From assembly GCA_963771705.1 (NCBI GenBank), contig CAVYUP010000005.1, positions 682,001-746,000 on the forward strand: a stretch of DNA of 64,000 bases, read 5' to 3'. The number at the start of each line of letters is the position of its first letter. The stretch's first letter is position 1. Shown in pieces: positions 8,308 to 17,195 of the stretch. The stretch is from DATFVA01 sp963771705 (lineage in GTDB: Bacteria; Bacteroidota; Ignavibacteria; Ignavibacteriales; Ignavibacteriaceae). Both the position numbers and the translations under genes were made by a program. The notes under the pieces are model-generated. The model was given only the letters and a program-made list of their open reading frames with translations, made no database searches and was not told where the DNA came from.

Positions 8308-8835
8308 GTGAAAAAGTATCTTTTAATTCTTTCAATCTTATTCCTGGGTGTTGGTTTTACTGCAGCCCAGACAAACCAGAAACTTGGTTATGTTGACTCA
8401 CAGGTTATCCTGACCCAGTGGTCTGAAGCAATTAAGGCACAGGGCGACCTGGACGCACTTACTAACAAATGGTCTTCCCAGCTTGACAGCATGACTCAGG
8501 CATACCAGCAGAAAGCAAATGACTATCAGAAACAGGTCAATACAATGCCTGAAGATAAAAAGCTTTCAGCCCAGCAGGATCTGGTACAGATGGAACAGAA
8601 TATCATGAACTTCAGGAAAGACAAGTTCGCGCAGGGTACCGGCGAGATCTATAAGAAGAACGATGAAATATTTGCCCCTATTAAAGAGAAGATTTATAAT
8701 GCCATTGGTCAGGTTGCTAAAGAAGAAGGCATGAACTTTATCTTTGACAAATCCGGCGATATTATCCTTCTCTATGCAGATTCGGCATTCGATGTTACTT
8801 ATAAAGTGCTTGATAAGTTAAAAAGAGGAAGTTAA
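8308..8835 (+). CDS. OmpH/Skp-family periplasmic chaperone, first copy
   Basis: A 175-residue exported protein. A signal peptide (LLILSILFLGVGFTAAQ) precedes the mature start KLGYVDSQVIL, and a long charged, glutamine-rich coiled-coil region (about residues 50-130) ends in EGMNFIFDKSGDIILLYAD, the conserved OmpH C-terminal strand pattern. Skp proteins hold unfolded outer-membrane proteins in the periplasm for BamA. The start is GTG at 8308 with GAGG at 8297-8300. A paralogue follows after 90 bp, separated by a hairpin that could lower expression of the second copy. Confidence 0.9.
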   Translation: MKKYLLILSILFLGVGFTAAQTNQKLGYVDSQVILTQWSEAIKAQGDLDALTNKWSSQLDSMTQAYQQKANDYQKQVNTMPEDKKLSAQQDLVQMEQNIMNFRKDKFAQGTGEIYKKNDEIFAPIKEKIYNAIGQVAKEEGMNFIFDKSGDIILLYADSAFDVTYKVLDKLKRGS

Positions 8836-8856
8836 TTTTCTTTCAAATATCGGGAT

Positions 8857-8895
8857 GAAAACAGTTCTATGTAAAAAAGAACTGTTTTTCATTTT
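8857..8895 (+). terminator. Terminator-like hairpin between the two skp genes
   Basis: GAAAACAGTTCT pairs with AGAACTGTTTTTC across a short A-rich loop and is followed by ATTTT. It lies wholly between the two chaperone genes. It may act as a partial terminator giving the two paralogues unequal expression, or as an mRNA-stabilising 3' structure for the first one. Confidence 0.65.
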
Positions 8896-8925
8896 CCCGG
8901 AATACTTAACCAGTTCGGAGTTTTT

Positions 8926-9447
8926 ATGAAAAGCTTTGGGATTCTTCTCTCAGCGTTCGTTCTAATAGTGTTTTCTATCCCCTCATTCGCCCAGTTGAAA
9001 ATAGGATACGTCGATTCGAATACGATTATGGATAACCTTCCTGATGCACAGGATGCCCGGCAGAAGCTGGATGCTCTGGTTAAAGAGTGGCAGGCGGAGC
9101 TTAATAAAAAAGAAGCTGCCTGGAAAGCAAAATACGACGACTACGAAAAAAGAAAACTTATTATGACAGACCAGACACGCTCAGAGATGGAAACAGAGCT
9201 GATGAATATGGAAAAGGACATTTCCGATTACAGAGAAAAGAAATTCGGAACTAACGGCGAACTTTTTCAGAAACAGGATGAGCTGATGAAACCTGTTCAG
9301 AATAAGATTTTTAACGCCATCCAGACTATCGCTCAGGATGAGAATCTCGATTTTGTTTTTGACAGAAGCGGCGACGTGATGCTGCTGTATGCGAAAGAAG
9401 AATACGATATAACAAATAAAGTCCTTGATAAACTGAAACTCGAATAA
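8926..9447 (+). CDS. OmpH/Skp-family periplasmic chaperone, second copy
   Basis: A 173-residue paralogue of the preceding gene with the same plan: signal peptide ending IPSFAQ, mature start LKIGYVDSNTIM, lysine- and glutamate-rich coiled coil, and the closing pattern ENLDFVFDRSGDVMLLYA. The heptad region is more highly charged than in the first copy, which suggests division of labour rather than a recent copy. Its TAA stop shares one base with the ATG of lpxD, so the two are translationally coupled. Confidence 0.9.
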   Translation: MKSFGILLSAFVLIVFSIPSFAQLKIGYVDSNTIMDNLPDAQDARQKLDALVKEWQAELNKKEAAWKAKYDDYEKRKLIMTDQTRSEMETELMNMEKDISDYREKKFGTNGELFQKQDELMKPVQNKIFNAIQTIAQDENLDFVFDRSGDVMLLYAKEEYDITNKVLDKLKLE

Positions 9448-10502
9448 TGAAGATTACTCTGTTTGATATTGCTGACTTCGTCGGCGGAGAAATTACAGGG
9501 GACGGTAATCTCGAAATAAAAAACCTTGCGAAAATAGAAGAAGCCGTTTCAGGGGATCTCACTTTCCTTTACCTTTCTCAATACGAAAAACATTTTGATT
9601 CAACACAGGCTTCCGCGATACTTGTTAAACCAGGATTTGAAAAATCACGGAACGATATTGCATATATAGAAGTGCCTGACCCAAACAAGGCATTCTTTAA
9701 ACTTGTAAGAAAATTCTTCCCCCCGGATTTTCCTCTTGAGGGAATCGACAAAACTGCTTTTGTTCATCCTGATGCTCAGCTAGGTGAGAATACGTCTGTT
9801 GGAAAGAATGTAGTTATCTCCCGCGGCTGCAGGATTGGTAAAAATGTTAAGATATTTCATAATACTGTTCTTCTTGAAGATGTTGAGATTGGCGATGACT
9901 GTTTAATCTTCCAGAATGTCAGCGTACGCGAGAAATGTAAGATTGGGAACAGGGCTATTATTCACCCCGGTACCGTTATTGGTTCAGATGGATTCGGGTT
10001 TGAACCTGATAAAGAAGGCAGGTTCCATAAGATACCCCAGATTGGAAATGTAATTATTGAAGATGATGTTGAGCTGGGTTCGAATGTATCTATCGACCGT
10101 GCCTCTATTGGATCTACGATAATTAAACAGGGCGTTAAGGTGGATAACCTGGTTCAGATTGCCCATAATGTCTACATCGGTGAGGATACGGTTATTTCTG
10201 CCCAGGCTGGTATATCAGGCAGTACAAAGGTAGGCAAGAATTGTTTTATACTCGGGCAGGCGGGTTTAACCGGACATATCGAGATTGCTGATAACGTTAT
10301 TCTTATCGCACAGGCTGGTGTTTCAAAAAGTATCCTTAAAGCTGGTACTTATTTCGGATCCCCCGCCAAGGAATTAAAAACCGCATTTAAACTTGAATCA
10401 CATATCAGGAATCTCCCGGAATATGTGAAAAAAATTAATGAACTTGAAAACGAAATAAAGATGCTTCGGAAACAGATTGAAAATAAATCCGCAGATGACT
10501 AA
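9447..10502 (+). CDS. lpxD: UDP-3-O-(3-hydroxyacyl)glucosamine N-acyltransferase
   Basis: A 351-residue LpxD, third enzyme of lipid A synthesis, which adds a hydroxyacyl chain from ACP to the glucosamine nitrogen. An N-terminal uridine-binding domain (residues 1-100) is followed by a left-handed beta-helix of hexapeptide repeats (from about residue 105, for example IGKNVKIFHNTVLLEDVEIG) and a C-terminal helix with ELENEIKMLRKQI. The catalytic-histidine region reads VQIAHNVYIGEDTVISAQAG. It starts on the last base of the previous stop codon. Confidence 0.95.
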   Translation: MKITLFDIADFVGGEITGDGNLEIKNLAKIEEAVSGDLTFLYLSQYEKHFDSTQASAILVKPGFEKSRNDIAYIEVPDPNKAFFKLVRKFFPPDFPLEGIDKTAFVHPDAQLGENTSVGKNVVISRGCRIGKNVKIFHNTVLLEDVEIGDDCLIFQNVSVREKCKIGNRAIIHPGTVIGSDGFGFEPDKEGRFHKIPQIGNVIIEDDVELGSNVSIDRASIGSTIIKQGVKVDNLVQIAHNVYIGEDTVISAQAGISGSTKVGKNCFILGQAGLTGHIEIADNVILIAQAGVSKSILKAGTYFGSPAKELKTAFKLESHIRNLPEYVKKINELENEIKMLRKQIENKSADD

Positions 10503-10590
10503 GACCTGGTAACCCTTTCTTTTATTGGATTTCAAAACTCAGAATGCTATTTTATTAAACGATTTTAAAAACAAAAATCCGGACAGCTAA

Positions 10591-12009
10591 ATGCTAGAAC
10601 AACAAAGAACAATTGCTAAAGATGTTTCAATTTCTGGAATAGGACTCCATACGGGTGCCGAATGTACAATGACATTTAAACCCGCCCCGGAAAACTATGG
10701 AGTAAAGTTTGTAAGAGTTGATCTTAACGGTAATCCCGAGATTCCTGCTAATGCCGATTATGTTATTGATATATCACGGGGAACCACTCTGGGAATAGGT
10801 GAGGCAAAAGTTCATACAGTGGAACATGTTCTGGCATCAATTTACGGACTGCAGATTGATAATCTTATTATTGAGATCGACGGAATTGAACCTCCCGTAG
10901 GTGACGGCAGTGCGCTGCCTTATGTTAATGAACTGATAAAAGCAGGATTTGTTCAGCAGGATGCCCCTAAAGATTATCTTATCATCGATGAAACTGTAAT
11001 GTATCATAACGATGAGAAACAGATTGATATAGTTGCACTTCCCCTGGACGGTTACAGGATAACAGTAATGGTTGATTATCAGAATCCGGCTCTCGGGAGT
11101 CAGCATACAGGATTATTTGATCTTGAACATGAGTTTGTATCGGAATTCGCGCCTGCAAGGACATTCTGTTTCCTCAGCGAGGTGGAGGAGCTCGCGGATC
11201 AGGGCCTTATTAAAGGCGGCGATATAGATAATGCTGTAGTGATTATTGATCGTGATCTCGATGAGAGCGGATTAAAAAAACTACAGGATAAGGTAAAGCT
11301 TAAACAGAAAATATCTATCGGTACAAACGGCATCCTGAACAATAAGGAGCTGCGTTTTAGGAATGAACCCGTGAGGCATAAGCTGCTCGATCTTATCGGC
11401 GATCTTGCTCTTATTGGAGCGCCTGTTAAAGCGCAGATACTGGCAGCTCGTCCCGGTCATAAAGCAAATGTTGAATTCGCAAAGCAGGTAAGAAAACTTT
11501 ACCAGCAGAGAAAGCTCGTTAAGAAATATCAGTTCGTGAAGAAAGAAGGGATTGTTTTCGATATAAATGCTATTCAGAGAATACTTCCTCACAGGTATCC
11601 TTTCCTTCTTGTGGACAAGATAATCGAACTTCAGATAGATAAAAAAGTAATCGGTGTTAAATCAGTAACGGTTAATGAACCTTTCTTTCAGGGTCATTTT
11701 CCCGGGCAGCCTATCATGCCCGGTGTTCTGATAATTGAATCAATGGCACAAACAGGCGGAATACTGCTTCTTAATTCGTTCCCTGATCCTGAAAAGAAGC
11801 TTGTCCTGTTTATGCAGATAAATAACGCAAAATTCAGAAAACCGGTATTCCCCGGTGATCAACTCTACCTGGAGATTACGCTTACGAATAAGAAAAGTAA
11901 AGTTGTAATGATGCAGGGCAAAGCCTTTGTGAATGAGGTTCTCGTTGCCGAGGCTGATTTTATGGCGGGTATTGTTGATCGCGAATCAAACTTAAAGCCC
12001 CAGGCCTGA
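10591..12009 (+). CDS. lpxC/fabZ: Fused LpxC deacetylase / FabZ dehydratase
   Basis: A 472-residue fusion typical of Bacteroidota and Chlorobi. Residues 1-310 are UDP-3-O-acyl-GlcNAc deacetylase, a zinc enzyme and the committed step of lipid A synthesis, with metal-site motifs VHTVEHVLASIYG and RHKLLDLIGDLAL and the catalytic-histidine segment GHKANVEF. Residues about 330-470 are 3-hydroxyacyl-ACP dehydratase, with ILPHRYPFLLVDKI and the active-site stretch FFQGHFPGQPIMPGVL followed by IIESMAQTGG. The fusion ties lipid A commitment to fatty-acid elongation. Both halves look intact. Confidence 0.95.
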   Translation: MLEQQRTIAKDVSISGIGLHTGAECTMTFKPAPENYGVKFVRVDLNGNPEIPANADYVIDISRGTTLGIGEAKVHTVEHVLASIYGLQIDNLIIEIDGIEPPVGDGSALPYVNELIKAGFVQQDAPKDYLIIDETVMYHNDEKQIDIVALPLDGYRITVMVDYQNPALGSQHTGLFDLEHEFVSEFAPARTFCFLSEVEELADQGLIKGGDIDNAVVIIDRDLDESGLKKLQDKVKLKQKISIGTNGILNNKELRFRNEPVRHKLLDLIGDLALIGAPVKAQILAARPGHKANVEFAKQVRKLYQQRKLVKKYQFVKKEGIVFDINAIQRILPHRYPFLLVDKIIELQIDKKVIGVKSVTVNEPFFQGHFPGQPIMPGVLIIESMAQTGGILLLNSFPDPEKKLVLFMQINNAKFRKPVFPGDQLYLEITLTNKKSKVVMMQGKAFVNEVLVAEADFMAGIVDRESNLKPQA

Positions 12010-12020
12010 ATGGAAAAATC

Positions 12021-12797
12021 ATGGTTAGTATACACCCTACTGCAATTGTCAGCAGCAAGGCAAAGCTCGGAAATAATGTAAATGTCTTGCCTTTCACTAT
12101 CATTGAAGATGATGTCGAAATAGGTAATGACTGCACTATCGGTCCTTCAGCGGTTCTCTATAACGGCTCCAGGCTCGGCAATAATGTTGTCATTAACCAG
12201 GGAGCTTCAATAGCACATACCCCGCAGGATTTTGGTTATGCCGGAGAAGAAACTTTCTTTTACATAGGTGATAATACAATTATACATGAATTCGTTACAC
12301 TCCACCGCGGCACAAAATCAACCGGGTTCTCAAGCGTAGGTAAGAATTGTTTTCTGATGGCGTATTCACATGTGGCACACGACTCTACCGTAGGTGATAA
12401 CTGCATTCTTGCAAACGGAGTACAGATTGCGGGACACTGCACACTAGAAGATTACGTTATTATAGGAGGTCTTACGCCCGTGCATCAGTTCTGTAAAGTG
12501 GGCCGGCATTCAATGACCGGCGGAGGTTTCAGAATTGTTCAGGACGTTCCGCCTTTCGTTCTCGCCGGAAATGAACCGCTCAGATATTCGGGATTGAATG
12601 TAGTAGGTTTACGGAGAAGAGGTTTTCCTACTGACGATATCCTTATATTGAAGCAGGCCTATGCTGTCCTTTATGATAAAGCTTATAATGTCTCGCAGGC
12701 AAGAGAAAAGATATCTGCCCAATATGGAGATAATAAATATGTTCAGATAATGCTGGAATTTTTGAAAGAAAGCAAGAGAGGAATCATAGGTAAATGA
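12021..12797 (+). CDS. lpxA: Acyl-ACP-UDP-N-acetylglucosamine O-acyltransferase
   Basis: A 258-residue LpxA, first enzyme of lipid A synthesis. Hexapeptide repeats fill residues 1-185, and the catalytic histidine lies in SHVAHDSTVGDNCILANG. A helical C-terminal domain begins near NVVGLRRRGFPTDDI, a typical LpxA feature. It follows lpxC/fabZ by 11 bases, and its stop overlaps the next start by four bases (ATGA), showing tight operon packing. The usual lpxB is not in the cluster. Confidence 0.95.
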   Translation: MVSIHPTAIVSSKAKLGNNVNVLPFTIIEDDVEIGNDCTIGPSAVLYNGSRLGNNVVINQGASIAHTPQDFGYAGEETFFYIGDNTIIHEFVTLHRGTKSTGFSSVGKNCFLMAYSHVAHDSTVGDNCILANGVQIAGHCTLEDYVIIGGLTPVHQFCKVGRHSMTGGGFRIVQDVPPFVLAGNEPLRYSGLNVVGLRRRGFPTDDILILKQAYAVLYDKAYNVSQAREKISAQYGDNKYVQIMLEFLKESKRGIIGK

Positions 12798-13540
12798 CCT
12801 GGCAGTATCTTAATACCGGGCAGAATACAGGATCATTTAATATGGAATATGATCTCGGCCTGGTGAAGGAAGCGTCTCCCGGATATTCAACTCTTCGCCT
12901 CTACAGGTGGAAGCCTTATTGTGTTTCTCTTGGTGCTAACCAGGATATTTCCGAAATCAATACCAGGAAAACTGAGTCTGATGGAATAGATATAGTAAAA
13001 CGTCCAACCGGAGGACGTGCAATACTTCACTCTGAAGAACTTACTTACTCGGTTGTTATGCCTCTAACTTCCGAGTTGTCCCCCCGCGGTATTTACAGAC
13101 AGATTAATTTTGCTTTGCTGGAAGGCCTTAAAATTTATGATGATGCATTAGCAGAACTTGAGCTTGAAGGAGTACAGCCTGACCTCCCCTCTTTTTACAA
13201 ACAGAACCTGGGCGTAGCCTGCTTCGGAGTTCCGGCAAAAAGTGAAATAAAGTACCATGGAAAAAAGGTGGTCGGCAGTGCACAAAGAAAAATCGGAAAC
13301 GTCCTTTTACAGCATGGTTCTATTATGTGTGGTAATTATCATGTAAATTTGGCTGATTACCTTAACCTCCCTGAGGATGAGCTGCAGATAATTAAAAAAG
13401 AATTATTGAATAAGACAACAGAACTTGAATCTATCCTGGGCTGTGAAACAGATTACTCAAAACTTGCAGAAGCTATAGTTTCCGGTTTTGAGAAGTATTA
13501 TGCGGTTAATATGACAAAAGAAGAATTATTATTTAAATAA
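12794..13540 (+). CDS. Lipoate/octanoate-protein transferase, LipM-like
   Basis: A 248-residue member of the biotin/lipoate A/B ligase fold. Motifs are RWKPYCVSLGANQD, KRPTGGRAILHSEELTYSV and KKVVGSAQRKIGNVLLQHGS. The Cys in LGVACFGVP, just before the lysine motif, and the lack of an obvious C-terminal LplA accessory domain favour a LipM-type octanoyltransferase, which takes octanoyl-ACP to a lipoyl-domain protein. A lipoate ligase cannot be excluded. It is translationally coupled to lpxA (four-base overlap), perhaps because both draw on acyl-ACP pools. No lipA is in the window. Confidence 0.8.
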   Translation: MTWQYLNTGQNTGSFNMEYDLGLVKEASPGYSTLRLYRWKPYCVSLGANQDISEINTRKTESDGIDIVKRPTGGRAILHSEELTYSVVMPLTSELSPRGIYRQINFALLEGLKIYDDALAELELEGVQPDLPSFYKQNLGVACFGVPAKSEIKYHGKKVVGSAQRKIGNVLLQHGSIMCGNYHVNLADYLNLPEDELQIIKKELLNKTTELESILGCETDYSKLAEAIVSGFEKYYAVNMTKEELLFK

Positions 13541-13552
13541 TGTTTGGTTAAA

Positions 13553-14368
13553 ATGAGCACAGAAAAAACTATTAAGCGGATCACTACAAAATCCCTTTCT
13601 CTTCTAAAGCAGAAGGGTGTTAAAATCTCTGCATTAACAGCATATGATTTTATTACCGCTAAACTCCTGGATGAAGCAGGGATCGATCTGATACTCGTGG
13701 GCGATTCGCTTGGTAATGTGTTTCAGGGAAATGATACTACGCTCCCCGTAACGATGGACGAGATGATCTATCACACTAAGGCAGTCTCAAAAGGGATCAA
13801 TCGTGCCATGCTTGTTGTTGATATGCCTTTTATGTCGTACCAGCTCAGCAAAGATGAGGCTTTCCGTAATGCCGGAAGAATTATGAAAGAAACCTCGGCA
13901 GGAGGCGTAAAACTGGAAGGCGGCAAAAGGGTTGTTAAAGCTATCAGGAAGATCACCAGGGCAGGTATACCGGTAATGGGACATATTGGTCTTACTCCAC
14001 AGAGCATCCACCAGTTCGGCAGTTATAGGGAGCGCGGACGGGATGAAGAAGAATCAATCGAGCTGCTTGAGGATGCAAAGGCGGTTGAAGAAGCCGGAGC
14101 GTTTGCACTTGTACTTGAAAAAATTCCCGCCGGTCTGGCTAAAAGAATTACTGAGTCGGTTGATATTCCAACAATTGGTATCGGCGCAGGACCTTACTGC
14201 GACGGTCAGATACTTGTTACTCCTGATATGCTCGGGCTCAATATCGATTTCCACCCGAGATTCGTAAGGCACTATGCGCATCTTGCTGATGAACTATCGG
14301 CCGCAGTTAAAAACTATATTGAAGATATTAAAAATAAAAATTTCCCTTCAGAAGAGGAAAGTTATTAA
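13553..14368 (+). CDS. panB: 3-methyl-2-oxobutanoate hydroxymethyltransferase
   Basis: A 271-residue PanB, first enzyme of pantothenate synthesis, transferring a hydroxymethyl group from methylene-THF to ketoisovalerate. Visible motifs include ALTAYDFITAKLLDEAGID, LVGDSLGNVFQGND with the metal-binding aspartate, GGVKLEGG and GHIGLTPQS. The ATG at 13553 is chosen rather than the in-frame TTG at 13544, because it leaves a normal PanB N-terminus and no ribosome-binding site favours the TTG. It follows the acyltransferase closely; no panC or panD is visible. Confidence 0.93.
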   Translation: MSTEKTIKRITTKSLSLLKQKGVKISALTAYDFITAKLLDEAGIDLILVGDSLGNVFQGNDTTLPVTMDEMIYHTKAVSKGINRAMLVVDMPFMSYQLSKDEAFRNAGRIMKETSAGGVKLEGGKRVVKAIRKITRAGIPVMGHIGLTPQSIHQFGSYRERGRDEEESIELLEDAKAVEEAGAFALVLEKIPAGLAKRITESVDIPTIGIGAGPYCDGQILVTPDMLGLNIDFHPRFVRHYAHLADELSAAVKNYIEDIKNKNFPSEEESY

Positions 14369-14417
14369 GTAATTAATGACTTTACTTACTAACCTGGATT
14401 TGATTAACATTCGGCAT

Positions 14418-15545
14418 ATGATATTACGACTATTTCTATTTACATTTATTCTCTTCTTAACAGCGCCTTCAACCTTTTCCCAGGATGAAATAAAAGGTTA
14501 TCTCGACGGCGCCAATATAACCGCCATCAAAAGTGAACCAGGCTATATCTGGGTTGCAACTTACGGACAGGGAATATTCAGATACTCGGTAAAGGATGAC
14601 GAATGGGAGAATTTTTCAACTCACAAGGGTAACCTGAAAAATGATCTTTTCTTTAATATTGCCGTCAGTAAAGATTATGTATGGGCAGGTGCTGCAGAAG
14701 GACTATTCATCTATAATAAAAAGAAAGACATCTGGACAAACAGGAAATTTGCCTTAGGCGGTGAGATGGGAAACTGGATCCGGTCCCTTTGTTATGACCC
14801 CGATGAGAATGTTCTCTGGATCGGCAGGTTTAAGAACCTTACGCTATTGGATGTGAGAAGGGGGAAGTTTACCGATTATGATAAGACCATAAAGGGGGAT
14901 ACAAAAACAAATAATTTTACGTCAATCGCACTCGACGGCGATAGTCTCGTATGGTTTGGAACTGAAGGTGGCGTTCATAAGTATTATAAACACAGGAATA
15001 TAAACAGCAGTTCTGCCTGGGATTTCTATAATAATAAAAAGGGCGAATTCCTGGAAGAAGGCTCTTTTGTTTCTGTGAGCGACCTGATGTTCGATAATAA
15101 ATACGTATGGTTTGCAACCGATGAATTTGTTACAAAGGAGCAGCCGGAATTTAACCTTGGGGGAATATATGTTTTCGACAGGAACCGAAGATGGCTGAGG
15201 ATCTCTAAAAAAGATGGGCTCCCGGCAAATGGAATTTATTGTCTCGAACGAACAGGTAATACAGTCTGGGCATCTGTTTACCAATTCTCCCGCGACGACC
15301 GTGCTGAATACGGTCACGGTATAGCCCTGATAAACAGGATCACCGGGGTGGTTAGAGAACTGGATCTTGATAAGGCCAAAATTAAAACCTCTACAATATT
15401 ATCCCTTCTTTTCGACGGAACTGATCTTTGGATCGGGACAGATGAAGGATTATTCCGTGTTAAAATTGACAACCCCCTGGCTCACTGGAGCGGGAGAAAA
15501 AAGCCCATAAAACAGGAAAAACCAGCTGCCAGGAAAAGGAAGTAA
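14418..15545 (+). CDS. Secreted beta-propeller protein (two-component-regulator propeller type)
   Basis: An exported protein of about 375 residues with a signal peptide (MILRLFLFTFILFLTAPSTFS) followed by repeated blades of the form YIWVATYGQGIFRYS, YVWAGAAEGLFIYNK and LWIGTDEGLFRVK. These match the Reg_prop repeats found in the sensor halves of hybrid kinases, but no kinase follows, so it is a free periplasmic or surface propeller. The ATG at 14418 gives a compact signal peptide; the in-frame ATG at 14376 would add 14 residues, including acidic ones. The C-terminus is very basic (KKPIKQEKPAARKRK). The ligand is unknown. Confidence 0.75.
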   Translation: MILRLFLFTFILFLTAPSTFSQDEIKGYLDGANITAIKSEPGYIWVATYGQGIFRYSVKDDEWENFSTHKGNLKNDLFFNIAVSKDYVWAGAAEGLFIYNKKKDIWTNRKFALGGEMGNWIRSLCYDPDENVLWIGRFKNLTLLDVRRGKFTDYDKTIKGDTKTNNFTSIALDGDSLVWFGTEGGVHKYYKHRNINSSSAWDFYNNKKGEFLEEGSFVSVSDLMFDNKYVWFATDEFVTKEQPEFNLGGIYVFDRNRRWLRISKKDGLPANGIYCLERTGNTVWASVYQFSRDDRAEYGHGIALINRITGVVRELDLDKAKIKTSTILSLLFDGTDLWIGTDEGLFRVKIDNPLAHWSGRKKPIKQEKPAARKRK

Positions 15546-15637
15546 ATCCTTTTATTGTCTCCATTTATACCCCCGATTCTTTTTGAAGAATCAATTTATA
15601 CTTATTTTTACCACTGTAATTCAAATTAAGGATAATT

Positions 15638-16630
15638 ATGCTTTCGCTTTCAGTGCGTAGAATGAACGAACTCAAAAAGAAATTTAAAGGATTAAATGTT
15701 GCTGTCATCGGCGATATGATGCTTGACGGCTACTTTCAGGGAGATGTAAAACGAATTTCCCCGGAAGCACCTGTTCCCGTGGTTGAAGTAGGAAGCGAAT
15801 TTTTCCGCTTCGGAGGAGCTGCGAATGTCGCATTAAATATTTTAAGACTTGGAGGAATACCTCTGCCTGTAGGTGTTATCGGCTACGATAACGACGGTAC
15901 AATTTTTACCTCACTGATAAATGAACTGAACATAAAATCGGAGGGGATATTTGTTGATGATACCCGCCCTACCACTTCAAAAACGAGAGTAATAGCACAG
16001 ACACAGCATGTTGTAAGAATAGATAAGGAAAGCAAAGAGTATCTCAACAGAAAACTGCAGACAGAAATCTATAATTACCTTGAGGCACATAGCGGAATGC
16101 TGGATGCGATAATACTGGAGGATTACAATAAAGGAGTCCTTTCCGCATCGCTGATTGAAAAAATAATTTCTCTTGCAAAAGCTAAAGATATCATCGTAAC
16201 GGTCGATCCCAAGTTCAACAATTTTTTTGCTTACAAAGATGTAACCGTTTTTAAGCCTAACAGGAAAGAAGCCGAAGATGTACTTGGTATGAAAATAAAA
16301 TCGGATGAAGATATTGCTGCTGCGGGGCAGAGGATCCTTGAAAAGCTGAACTCAAAGTACGTACTTCTCACACTTGGTGAGAGCGGTATAGCAGTATTTG
16401 AAAAAGGGAAGAAAGAAAGAAGGATGCCAACAAAAGCAAGGAGAGCAGCTGATGTATCGGGTGCCGGGGATACTGTAATATCTACTTTGACAATGGCGCT
16501 TGCTGCAGGGGCTGATATTTTTGAAGCATCGTATCTTGCCAATTATGCAGGCGGAATAGTATGTGAAGAAATAGGTATCGTTCCAATTGAGCTTGATAAG
16601 CTTTTTAGTACGGTAAGGGAGGAAAGTTGA
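15638..16630 (+). CDS. rfaE1: D-glycero-beta-D-manno-heptose-7-phosphate kinase
   Basis: A 330-residue PfkB-family sugar kinase equivalent to the N-terminal half of HldE. Motifs are VAVIGDMMLDGYFQGDV with the following EAPVPVVEV, the FGGAANVALNI substrate region, and the C-terminal anion-hole motif VSGAGDTVISTL. It phosphorylates heptose-7-phosphate at C1 for the LPS inner core. In this genome the kinase and adenylyltransferase are separate genes sharing one base (TGATG), unlike the fused E. coli HldE. An ATG at 15662 is an alternative start. Confidence 0.92.
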   Translation: MLSLSVRRMNELKKKFKGLNVAVIGDMMLDGYFQGDVKRISPEAPVPVVEVGSEFFRFGGAANVALNILRLGGIPLPVGVIGYDNDGTIFTSLINELNIKSEGIFVDDTRPTTSKTRVIAQTQHVVRIDKESKEYLNRKLQTEIYNYLEAHSGMLDAIILEDYNKGVLSASLIEKIISLAKAKDIIVTVDPKFNNFFAYKDVTVFKPNRKEAEDVLGMKIKSDEDIAAAGQRILEKLNSKYVLLTLGESGIAVFEKGKKERRMPTKARRAADVSGAGDTVISTLTMALAAGADIFEASYLANYAGGIVCEEIGIVPIELDKLFSTVREES

Positions 16631-17109
16631 TGAGCAATATTTTGAGCATTGAAGGAGCGGTAAAAGCAAGAGAAACTTTCAGGAAAGAAAAGAAAAAAGT
16701 TGTTTTTACGAACGGCGTATTTGATATACTTCATGCGGGACATGTGGATTATCTCATTAAAGCCAGGGAAGAAGGGGACATACTGATTGTTGGGATGAAC
16801 AGCGATTCTTCGGTTCGAAGTATAAAAGGTGAATACAGGCCAATTGTGCCGCAGGAACAGAGAGCTTTTGTTCTTTCGAACTTAAAACCGGTTGATATTG
16901 TTGTAATATTCGGGGAGGATACTCCCCTGGAACTGATTGAAAAAGTAATTCCCGATGTTTTAGTAAAGGGAGCCGACTGGTCAATAGATAATATAGTTGG
17001 AAAAGATATTGTGCTGAAAAATGGTGGTGAAGTAAAAACCATAGAATTTGTGAACTTTCAGTCAACGTCCGATATAATTCAGACAATTCTTCAGAAATAC
17101 AGCAGTTAG
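16630..17109 (+). CDS. rfaE2: D-glycero-beta-D-manno-heptose-1-phosphate adenylyltransferase
   Basis: A 159-residue nucleotidyltransferase equivalent to the C-terminal half of HldE, which makes ADP-heptose. It has the cytidylyltransferase-like signature TNGVFDILHAGHVDYL and the later segment VKGADWSIDNIVGKDIV. The ATG at 16630 is chosen because GGGAGGA at 16617-16623 is correctly spaced; the TTG three bases earlier is not needed. The gene overlaps rfaE1 by one base and completes a two-gene heptose-activation unit. Confidence 0.93.
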   Translation: MSNILSIEGAVKARETFRKEKKKVVFTNGVFDILHAGHVDYLIKAREEGDILIVGMNSDSSVRSIKGEYRPIVPQEQRAFVLSNLKPVDIVVIFGEDTPLELIEKVIPDVLVKGADWSIDNIVGKDIVLKNGGEVKTIEFVNFQSTSDIIQTILQKYSS

Positions 17110-17195
17110 GATATAATTCATCATTTGATGTTACATGAAATTTCTTTATTTAATAATCCAGGAAACCGGTTTAATAGGATTATCCCCATTACATA

